A stretch of 24,881 bases of DNA from JAFNAG01 sp964353465 (GTDB lineage Bacteria > Acidobacteriota > UBA6911): contig CAYGWQ010000039.1 in NCBI GenBank assembly GCA_964353465.1, forward strand, positions 1 to 24,881, written 5' to 3'. The position numbers were made by a program, and so were the translations under genes. The notes beneath the pieces were generated by a model. It was not told the origin of the DNA. It searched no databases and saw only the letters and a list, made by a program, of their open reading frames with translations. Numbering within the stretch: the first letter of the stretch is position 1; the number at the start of each line of letters is the position of its first letter. Below are positions 7,750 through 13,604 of this stretch, in pieces.

Positions 7750-9060
7750 TCAAATGGTCCCTGTAAGCGTTTGGATACTGGCCAAAGCAAGTCGATAGCG
7801 GGCAAGGCCGTCGTCATAGGCGTTGCGCGCCTGAGCCAGAGTCGACTGGGCATCCACTACTTCGAGAGCGGTGATCTCTCCCGCCTCATAGCGCAAGTTG
7901 GTAAGCCGGAGACTTTCCGTCGCATCCTCCATGGTTCGTTTCAGCGAATCGAGTTGCGCAAGCGCAGCCTGCGCTTCCACATAGAGCGTATGAAGGCTGG
8001 AAATCAATTGCCTGCGGGCAAGTTCGAGTGCCAACTGGGCCTGCTGGCGCCGCATGTCGGCCTGACGCACCTTGCTCCGCGTCGTCCCCCATTCCCACAC
8101 TGGAATGTTCAGGGTAGCCTGCGCCGACGATCCCAGCCGGTTCAGCCGCTCCTCGTCGTGTACGGCAAACTGCCGCGAATTGATACCGTAGAAATAGTCG
8201 AAGCTGAGAGTCGGCAGATAGGCTGCACGCGCGATCTTGATGGCGAGTTCCTCCTGGCGGAGGCCCTCCTCGGCGGCGCGCAGCTCGGGGCTTTTGCTTC
8301 TGGCAATAGCTTCGATCTCACTGTAGGGAGGTAGGGAACCCAGGGAACCCAAGTCATCCACAAGCGTGAAATCGAGCCGGTAATCGGGGAACAGCAGCAC
8401 AGCGAGCGCGATGTGGGTTTTTTCGACCGCCAGCCGGGCGTCCTGGAGATCGCGCTGGCGTTGCTGCAAAACCAGTTGTGCCTTCAGGACGTCTGCGCGC
8501 GCTACCTCTCCGCCCTTCTCCAGCTTTTGGGTGATCTCGACGAACCGCTGCGCTTCCTCCAGAGCACGCTGCGAGTTGACGGCCTTACGTTGAGCCGCCA
8601 AGGCGGAATAGTAACTTTCCACCACGGTAGCCACGAGTCCTCGCTCCACGATGTCTCGTTTCGCCGAGGCCAGCGACTGCGCCGCGACCGTCTGCCGATA
8701 CGCCGCCAGCTTTTCAGGTGAGAACAATTCCTGATGAACCTGGGCCTGGCTGCTGTAAATGTGCACACCGTCGTTGGCAACGAAAATCCCGGATTCGGTG
8801 CCGTTCCCCTGGGTGTAGATGTACTGGTTGAAGTAGTTCAGCGACGGCAGAAGCGCCGCCTTGGCCTGGGTGCGATCTTCTCGCGCCAAATTCACATCAA
8901 TGGCGGCCGACTGGAGTTGCTGGCTGTTCATGCGAGCTCTCTCCAGCGCATTCTTCAGATCAATCGTCGGAGAAGCCTGCTGCGCAGCAAGGGCGGCGGT
9001 CCAGGCACAAACAGTCACAATGATGGAGAAAAAAAATCCCTTTGCTTGTGCGAGATACAT
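7750..9060 (-). CDS. TolC-family outer-membrane efflux channel, 436 aa
   Basis: This is an OEP/TolC-type channel subunit for export across the outer membrane. The protein has a signal peptide ending ALAA before QQASPTIDL, then two repeated coiled-coil/beta units typical of the family. Markers include LKNALERARMNSQQLQ near the N-terminus, SYYSALAAQRK, the second-repeat strand SFDYFYGINSRQF, and the final ALEVVDAQSTLAQARNAY with RYRLALASIQTLTG at the C-terminus. The ATG at 9060 is chosen over a TTG at 9081 because it follows a perfect AGGAG ribosome-binding site and starts the signal peptide cleanly. It forms an operon with the adaptor (3 nt away) and the pump; a large hairpin lies in the 81-nt gap after the propeller gene. 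Confidence 0.93.
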   Translation of the reverse strand: MYLAQAKGFFFSIIVTVCAWTAALAAQQASPTIDLKNALERARMNSQQLQSAAIDVNLAREDRTQAKAALLPSLNYFNQYIYTQGNGTESGIFVANDGVHIYSSQAQVHQELFSPEKLAAYRQTVAAQSLASAKRDIVERGLVATVVESYYSALAAQRKAVNSQRALEEAQRFVEITQKLEKGGEVARADVLKAQLVLQQRQRDLQDARLAVEKTHIALAVLLFPDYRLDFTLVDDLGSLGSLPPYSEIEAIARSKSPELRAAEEGLRQEELAIKIARAAYLPTLSFDYFYGINSRQFAVHDEERLNRLGSSAQATLNIPVWEWGTTRSKVRQADMRRQQAQLALELARRQLISSLHTLYVEAQAALAQLDSLKRTMEDATESLRLTNLRYEAGEITALEVVDAQSTLAQARNAYDDGLARYRLALASIQTLTGTI

Positions 9061-9080
9061 ACAGCTCCTGTCAAATGACA

Positions 9081-9140
9081 AATGGTGCGCGACGGGCGGC
9101 GAATGGAGAACCTTCCCTTCGCCGCCCGCGGTCCACCATT
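9081..9140. repeat. 60-nt symmetric hairpin between propeller and tolC-like genes
   Basis: Two nested perfect arms flank a 14-nt loop: the outer AATGGTG/CACCATT (9081-9087 and 9134-9140) and the inner CGGGCGGCGAA/TTCGCCGCCCG (9093-9103 and 9118-9128), separated on both sides by exactly 5 unpaired nt. It fills almost the whole gap between the propeller stop (9142) and the ribosome-binding site of the TolC-like gene. It has no U tract, so it is more likely an mRNA-processing or stability element, or a REP-like repeat, than a simple terminator. Confidence 0.65.
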
Positions 9141-9141
9141 C

Positions 9142-10212
9142 TTACTTGGCATCCATCCCATAAACAAGCACTTTGAATGAATTAGGTACCGCCTGGGGGC
9201 GCGGTGCTCTGCCGGGAGGCGTGCCGGCAGGCGGTGTCGCAGGCGCCGGCTGATAGTCGACGGCAGCGAGATAAATCTTGTGTGTTTTCGGATCGAGCGT
9301 CATCGTGCGCGAGCCTCTTGCAGTTTCAAGCGTCTGCACAACCGTCAGTTTTTCGGGAGTCTCTTCCCTCGCGATCGTGACGCTGCCGGCCTGGCCGCAA
9401 GATGCGAAAGCCAGTTTTGTGCCGGGATCAAACCGGTTGGCGTCCACACCCGCGCCGATGGGGACGGTGCCGACGACTTTTCCGGTGATGCTGTCCATCA
9501 TCACCATCAGGTTGTCGCACCCGATAAACAGCCGGTGATTCTGAAGATCGATCGCCATTCCCGAACCGCCTTCACCGGGCGCTGTCGGCCATTGCGCAAC
9601 GATTTCATGCGTCTTGATGTCAATGGCGGCCACCAGGTTCAGACTGTCAATGTTGTTGTATACGCGCCCCGCCTTGACGTCGACCACGGCAAACTCCGGA
9701 GTCCCGGGGAGCTTGATCGTGGTTACGACCTTGCCGGTTTTCGCCTCAAAAACGGTCGCCGACGGTGCATTCCGGTCCCGGTTGAAGGTATACACTTCCT
9801 GGGCGCCCGGAACATAGAGGATCCCATCAGGATTCGGCCCGGTATCCACCTTGGACTTGGTCTGGAGGGTCTTGAGGTCCACAATGCTGGACTTGTTCTC
9901 ACGGCCGTTGCTGGAGAATCCCAGCCCCAGCTCGGGGGCGACGGCAAAGCCGTGAACTCCCGGCGTGTCCGTGATCTCACCTACGACCTCGTCCTTGTCG
10001 ATGTCGATCACAACGATCTTGGTTTGGTGGCTGACATAAAGCCTGCGTCCGGCTTCATCGGTGGCGGCATAATCCCAGCCTCCTTCGGCGCCGATCGGGA
10101 TGGTCTTCAGATACTTGTATGGGCCTGCGGCAGGTGTTGGGGTCTGAGTGACCGCAATTCCCGACAGAGCCAACATAATAATGGAGATAAACAGACACCG
10201 TTTCCTGTTCAT
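9142..10212 (-). CDS. Secreted YncE-like (YVTN-type) beta-propeller protein, 356 aa
   Basis: A signal peptide (about residues 1-22, ISIIMLALSGIAVTQ) is followed by repeated propeller blades: GWDYAATDEAGRRLYVSH with KIVVIDIDKDEVVGEI, then VHGFAVAPELGLGFSSNG, EVYTFNRDRN, RVYNNIDSLNLVAAIDI, HRLFIGCDNLMVMMD and KIYLAAVDYQP. These match the YncE/YVTN family of secreted propellers, which are usually binding or sensing proteins without a known catalytic reaction. A proline-rich stretch (APATPPAGTPPGRAPRPQ) precedes the C-terminus. It heads the leftward efflux operon, suggesting a periplasmic role linked to the pump (ligand sensing or scaffold), which is inference. The ATG is preceded by a GGAGG-like ribosome-binding site (CTGGAGGCG). 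I see no convincing promoter in the 10213-10357 gap. Confidence 0.85.
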   Translation of the reverse strand: MNRKRCLFISIIMLALSGIAVTQTPTPAAGPYKYLKTIPIGAEGGWDYAATDEAGRRLYVSHQTKIVVIDIDKDEVVGEITDTPGVHGFAVAPELGLGFSSNGRENKSSIVDLKTLQTKSKVDTGPNPDGILYVPGAQEVYTFNRDRNAPSATVFEAKTGKVVTTIKLPGTPEFAVVDVKAGRVYNNIDSLNLVAAIDIKTHEIVAQWPTAPGEGGSGMAIDLQNHRLFIGCDNLMVMMDSITGKVVGTVPIGAGVDANRFDPGTKLAFASCGQAGSVTIAREETPEKLTVVQTLETARGSRTMTLDPKTHKIYLAAVDYQPAPATPPAGTPPGRAPRPQAVPNSFKVLVYGMDAK

Positions 10213-10357
10213 GTCTCGCCTCCAGGCTGTTGCTGATTCATTTTTCCGCGCTGATCACTCCGGTCACCCGGGCAAAGAGCCCTGACCTTGACCGGATCAT
10301 TCCTGAGATGATTAAAGCAGTACAAATCCAGGTCCTTAGCTGTAATTACGCTGCGCT

Positions 10358-10937
10358 TCATATACGGTTTCGTTTGGCGATTGCCTCATCGAGATTACTT
10401 AATGGGACAGAAAGGGTGAATGTGCTTCCCTTTTCGGGATCGCTGGCAACGGAGACGCGACCGCCATGCAACTCGGCGATCATCTTCACAATGGCAAGCC
10501 CCAGTCCGGCGCCCTCCGAATCAGTCCCGGCGCGGCCTGCGCCACGATAGAAACGGTCAAAAATGCGAGGCAGGTCCTCAGCTCCCACTCCCCTTCCGGT
10601 ATCAACCACCATAAAGGAAGCAAGGGGAGGGATCCGCCGCGACCGCGACCGATATCGATCCACCCGGCGGGGTATACTTGACGGCATTCGTCAGCAGGTT
10701 TATGACGGCGCGCCGCAGCAGCCGGGCATCGCCGTGCACACTGACCTCTTCTCCCACACGCCAATTGAGAACCATATTTCTGCTTTCCGCCAGCGGGCGC
10801 ACGGCGCGGCAGCTTTCATCCGCGATCTCCATCAAGTCCACCGGGTTCCTGGCAATTGGCAGTTGTGCCGCTTCGGCGCGCGCAATTAGAAGGAGATCGT
10901 CTACAATCGCCGACAGATGCTCCGCTTCGGTGCGCAT
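10358..10937 (-). pseudogene. Remnant of a two-component sensor histidine kinase (5' deleted, frameshifted)
   Basis: The C-terminal kinase core is recognisable in two frames. The upstream part (10937 to about 10640) has AEHLSAIVDDLLLIARAEA and the N box NLLTNAVKYTPPGG. The downstream part, one frame off (about 10640 to 10358), has the G1 box VVDTGRGVGAEDLPRIFDRF and the G2 box GAGLGLAIVKMIAELHGG. A single-base indel near 10615-10640 (in a G/C-rich run) explains the frame change. The phospho-acceptor H box, HAMP, sensor and membrane segments are missing: an in-frame TAG lies six codons before the first recognisable residues. No product is expected to work. It probably once regulated genes nearby, perhaps the efflux operon. 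Confidence 0.85.
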
Positions 10938-10956
10938 GGTGCTATGAATAGCCTAA

Positions 10957-11269
10957 TTACTTCCCCGGGGGAAGCTTTTTGCCGTTAAGGCCCATTTCAA
11001 CCTCAGACTGCTCTCCCGCCAATTCCACCAAAGCAGAGAATCCAGTCTGGACCTTGGAGCCGTTGAAGACTGCTTCAAGCTTGACGAGTTTTGCCTTCCC
11101 GATGCTCTTGTTGATCTCAGCCTGGACGGCAGCGGGTAGTGAGGCGAGATTGATTTCCTCTTCCACCTCCGTCAGAACGCCCTTGGCATCGATCAACATA
11201 TCCCTGGTATGCCCTTTTATCTTGGTCTCGATTTCGTAGATGGTTTTCCCATCCTCGTTTTCCCAGTAC
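10957..11269 (-). pseudogene. PepSY-like protein fragment, 5' end lost to repeat copy 3
   Basis: The C-terminal 100 or so residues resemble PepSY-like (PF11396-type) periplasmic domains: GKTIYEIETKIKGHTRDMLI followed by DAKGVLTEVEEEI, then AVQAEINKSIGKAKLVKLEA. The reading frame runs leftward from inside the element at 11270-11405, so any N-terminal signal peptide and first half have been replaced by element sequence (the frame across the element starts at 11349 but is not considered real). The TAA stop at 10959-10957 lies only about 20 nt before the histidine-kinase remnant. PepSY-like genes often neighbour two-component systems, so both remnants may come from one lost regulatory locus. Confidence 0.7.
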
Positions 11270-11405
11270 GGGGCCGTATCTGTAGAATCCAGTTTTTGTA
11301 TTAGAGAATCTGACGTCAGCTCGCGGCCGCCTTCGGTTATCCCATTCAATCAACGCTTCTGCAAGCCAGCTCTAATCTGAAAACTGGAACCTACAGGTAC
11401 GCCCC
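11270..11405. repeat. 136-bp inverted-repeat (MITE-like) element, copy 3 (diverged)
   Basis: It has exactly the same length as copies 1 and 2. The ends are ggggccgtatctgtagaat and its imperfect complement ending ctacaggtacgcccc. The TGACGTCAGC core and tctaatct before the right arm are conserved, but the middle has diverged strongly (for example gcggccgccttcggttat, and no GTGCAC). It interrupts the PepSY-like reading frame. Conservation of length and terminal pairing with a diverged centre suggests an older insertion, or selection for the folded structure. Confidence 0.8.
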
Positions 11406-11441
11406 CCTTGCACGGCCCGGATTTCATTTGAAGCCATCGCA

Positions 11442-11460
11442 TCCGGCTGCATGCGCCGGA
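11442..11460 (-). terminator. Short hairpin just after the ankyrin/propeller gene
   Basis: TCCGGC (11442-11447) and GCCGGA (11455-11460) form a 6-bp stem around TGCATGC, starting 4 nt after the stop codon of the leftward gene. No U tract follows, so termination is uncertain. Confidence 0.3.
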
Positions 11461-11464
11461 GCGT

Positions 11465-13009
11465 CTACCGCTTTGCCGCCGGACGGAACGTATCGATCAC
11501 CCGCGCATCGATCCAAAAGATATCGTCCTGGCCTTGGCGACTGCTTGTGAAGAACAGGTACTTTCCGTCCGGGGATAGCATTGGCGTGTATTCAGCGGCC
11601 GAGGAGTTCACGGCCGTGCCCATGTTCTTTGGATCTCCCCACGCGCCGCCGGCTTCCCGGAAGCTTAGGTAGAGATCAGCCGCACCCAGACCACCCGGCC
11701 GCTCCGAGGCGAAGATCAGGCAACTCTCGTCGGGTGCGATGAACGGGTTGTACTCGCGCGAATCAGTGTTGATCCTCCGTCCCAGGTTTTCGGGCGGCAT
11801 CCACCGGCCGGCGACGCGGCGCGTCCTGTAGATGTCATTCTCGCCCAGTCCTCCCCGGCGGTTTGAAGAGAAGTAGAGCGTGCCCGTCCGCGTCAACGTC
11901 GGGTAGTAGTCGGCCGCGTCCGAGTTGACGACCGGGCCAAGCCAGGCTGGTGCGCTCCATCCGCCGGCCGATCGGGTGACCAACCAGATGTCAGGCGATG
12001 GGGTTGCCGTGACGGGTGCGGCCCCGGCCCGGGGGGCGGACGTTCCAGGGACTGGCCGTTCGGAACAGAAGTAGATCTCGCGGCCTTCCGAGGTCACGAA
12101 CATGTCGACGTCGTTCTCCCCGCCACGTGAAAAGGGTGCCACCACGGGTCGCGTCCAGCGGGTGCCGTCAGAGCTTGCCATCATGATAACGGTGCCGCCC
12201 GGATATGGATCGCGAGCGAAGAACAGCGTCCGGCCGTCCGGCGTGAAAGCGGCGTTAAGCTCTCGCCGCTCGGTCGAGACGATTGCGGGTGCGAATAGCG
12301 ACGGCGTCATGCCGGGCGGCTGTTGCCCGAGGAACGGCCCCGAGAGTTCGGCGATCGGCGGGCGTGCCACGGCTCCCTGCGCCTTGAGATAAGCCGCCAC
12401 GCCGTCATGTCCCTCGCGACGTGCCACATCGAGCGGTGTGGCACCGCGGAAGTTCGCGGTGTTGACGCCTGCCTGCTTCGAGACGAGAAGGCGCAAAACA
12501 GACTCGAGGCCGTAGGATGCGGCCATGAGCAATGCGGTGTTGCCCATCGGATCGGTCGCTCCTGTCGATGCGCCCACGTCGAGCAATGCCTCAATGACCG
12601 GCAGCCGGCCACGCCTAACCGCCATGACGAGAGGTGGCATGCCGGCCTCGCCGCCCCCATTGACGTCGGCGCCCTTCGCTACGAGCAATCGGATGACCTC
12701 GGGGTTCCCGCCGGCGATGGCGCCGTGCAGCACAGTGCCGAGCGCAGATGATGACCGCGGGTCGGCCCCGCGCCCGAGCAGCAGTTCGACAATCGCCTGC
12801 TGGCCGTAAACTGCGGCCCAGAAGAGCGGTTGGACCCCCTGGCGGTCGCGCAGGTTCACAAGCGAAGGATCCTTATCGAGCGCCGCCGCCAGCGCTGCGA
12901 CATCACCTTTGCGCAGGAAGTCCTGAAACCCTGCCGGTTGGTTCTGACTCCGGGATGTGACTGCCGCAAGGAGAAGAGCAGTGAGAACGATGATCAACTT
13001 CGAGGCCAT
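11465..13009 (-). CDS. Secreted ankyrin-repeat plus PD40/WD40-like propeller protein, 514 aa
   Basis: A signal peptide (MASKLIIVLTALLLAAVTS) is followed by about five ankyrin repeats over residues 25-215, seen as GVQPLFWAAVYGQQAIVELL, GTVLHGAIAGGNPEVIRLLV, PPLVMAVRRGRLPVIEALLD, NTALLMAASYGLESVLRLLV and TPLDVARREGHDGVAAYLKA. The rest (about 240-510) is a PD40 (TolB-like) beta-propeller with repeated blades such as PDGRTLFFARDPYPG, EGREIYFCSERP, GTLYFSSNRRGGLGENDIYR, DESCLIFASERPGGLGAADL and PDGKYLFFTSSRQGQDDIFW. Both parts are protein- or ligand-binding; no catalytic site is visible. The ATG at 13009 is chosen over a 143-residue-longer frame because it follows GGGGGTG and starts the signal peptide; the upstream extension is low-complexity and not homologous to anything I recognise. 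Confidence 0.9.
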   Translation of the reverse strand: MASKLIIVLTALLLAAVTSRSQNQPAGFQDFLRKGDVAALAAALDKDPSLVNLRDRQGVQPLFWAAVYGQQAIVELLLGRGADPRSSSALGTVLHGAIAGGNPEVIRLLVAKGADVNGGGEAGMPPLVMAVRRGRLPVIEALLDVGASTGATDPMGNTALLMAASYGLESVLRLLVSKQAGVNTANFRGATPLDVARREGHDGVAAYLKAQGAVARPPIAELSGPFLGQQPPGMTPSLFAPAIVSTERRELNAAFTPDGRTLFFARDPYPGGTVIMMASSDGTRWTRPVVAPFSRGGENDVDMFVTSEGREIYFCSERPVPGTSAPRAGAAPVTATPSPDIWLVTRSAGGWSAPAWLGPVVNSDAADYYPTLTRTGTLYFSSNRRGGLGENDIYRTRRVAGRWMPPENLGRRINTDSREYNPFIAPDESCLIFASERPGGLGAADLYLSFREAGGAWGDPKNMGTAVNSSAAEYTPMLSPDGKYLFFTSSRQGQDDIFWIDARVIDTFRPAAKR

Positions 13010-13134
13010 GAAACACCCCCAAGCATTTTTAGATATTGGATGGAAAAGAACGCGTTCAGCCGTGCCGCCCACGTCACGGCACCGCTGGTTCCGAGCCATA
13101 GGACCTCCCGCGCTTCGGCGGATAGTCCGACAAG

Positions 13135-13356
13135 CCAGGCTCTGTCGAATTGCTTCCTCGAGCAGTCGCCGACAAAGTGGCCTATGTCCCCGGGCCGTCC
13201 TTTTTCCCGGCCGGCATGGAGGAAGCGCGGCGCCACTTGCGGCTGAATTTTTCCTATTGCGGCCCGGAGCGCATCGAGGAGGGCATCCGCAGGCTCGGCG
13301 CCGTCTTCGCCCGGGCTCTGCAATATCCGGCCGCGCAGCTCGATGCGCGGCGGTAA
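13135..13356 (+). pseudogene. C-terminal remnant of a PLP-dependent (class I) aminotransferase
   Basis: The frame reads LLPRAVADKVAYVPGPSFFP and then LRLNFSYCGPERIEEGIRRL before its TAA stop. This is the characteristic C-terminal end of fold-type I aminotransferases of the 2-aminoadipate/valine-pyruvate (LysN/MocR-like) group, where the arginine of LRLNF binds the substrate carboxylate. A complete enzyme needs about 390-420 residues; only about 70 are present, an in-frame TAG occurs at 13123-13125, and no homologous sequence is seen upstream. It has no ribosome-binding site and lies in a gap between two leftward genes, so it is a non-functional leftover of a deletion. Confidence 0.7.
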
Positions 13357-13445
13357 CAGCAATGGCAGCTGCAAGCGGCGAGAAACAGACGGCAGCCTGC
13401 CAAACGGCAAGCCTGCGCAAGTTCTCGTCGGACAGCATGGCCCGA

Positions 13446-13487
13446 GTCGACGTCCAGGTCCACGTCCAGGTCCAAGTCGACGTCCAC
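13446..13487. repeat. Seven-copy hexanucleotide tandem repeat (GTCSAN)
   Basis: Seven consecutive 6-nt units (gtcgac, gtccag, gtccac, gtccag, gtccaa, gtcgac, gtccac) fill 42 bp. Units are imperfect. Read in frame it would encode alternating Val-Asp/Gln/His, or Asp-Val/Leu on the other strand, but no real gene covers it. Confidence 0.75.
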
Positions 13488-13604
13488 TTGAAGGAAAGGG
13501 CCTAAGTTGACTCTTGTGGGGCATAAGCCCTGGGATGCGGCTTTGGAACTAGCTTGCCGTTCTTCTTGATCCCGGTCCGAGCCGACAGCTGGGGCTCACT
13601 GCGC

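Larger units (their letters stand above)
13010..13604. other. Intergenic region with a gene remnant and a hexamer repeat
   Basis: This 595-nt gap holds only the aminotransferase remnant (13135-13356) and a hexanucleotide repeat (13446-13487), described separately. I see no further gene, RNA or clear promoter in 13010-13134 or 13488-13604. Confidence 0.5.

Noticed and set aside
4176..8334. Long open frames antisense to the RND, adaptor and TolC-like genes (for example 4176-5468, 5520-6482 and 6640-8334 on the plus strand)
   Set aside because: They lie fully opposite genes with clear family motifs, have no ribosome-binding sites or recognisable domains, and are expected in GC-rich DNA.
11270..11349. 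N-terminal extension of the PepSY-like frame into the element (MNGITEGGRELTSDS)
   Set aside because: The extension is element sequence and resembles no signal peptide, so the gene is treated as truncated rather than intact.
13010..13438. 143-residue N-terminal extension of the ankyrin/propeller protein
   Set aside because: It is Arg/Ala-rich, crosses the antisense aminotransferase remnant and precedes a clean signal peptide with its own ribosome-binding site.
13446..13487. The hexamer repeat as a possible CRISPR array
   Set aside because: Units are 6 nt with no spacers; no cas genes in the window.
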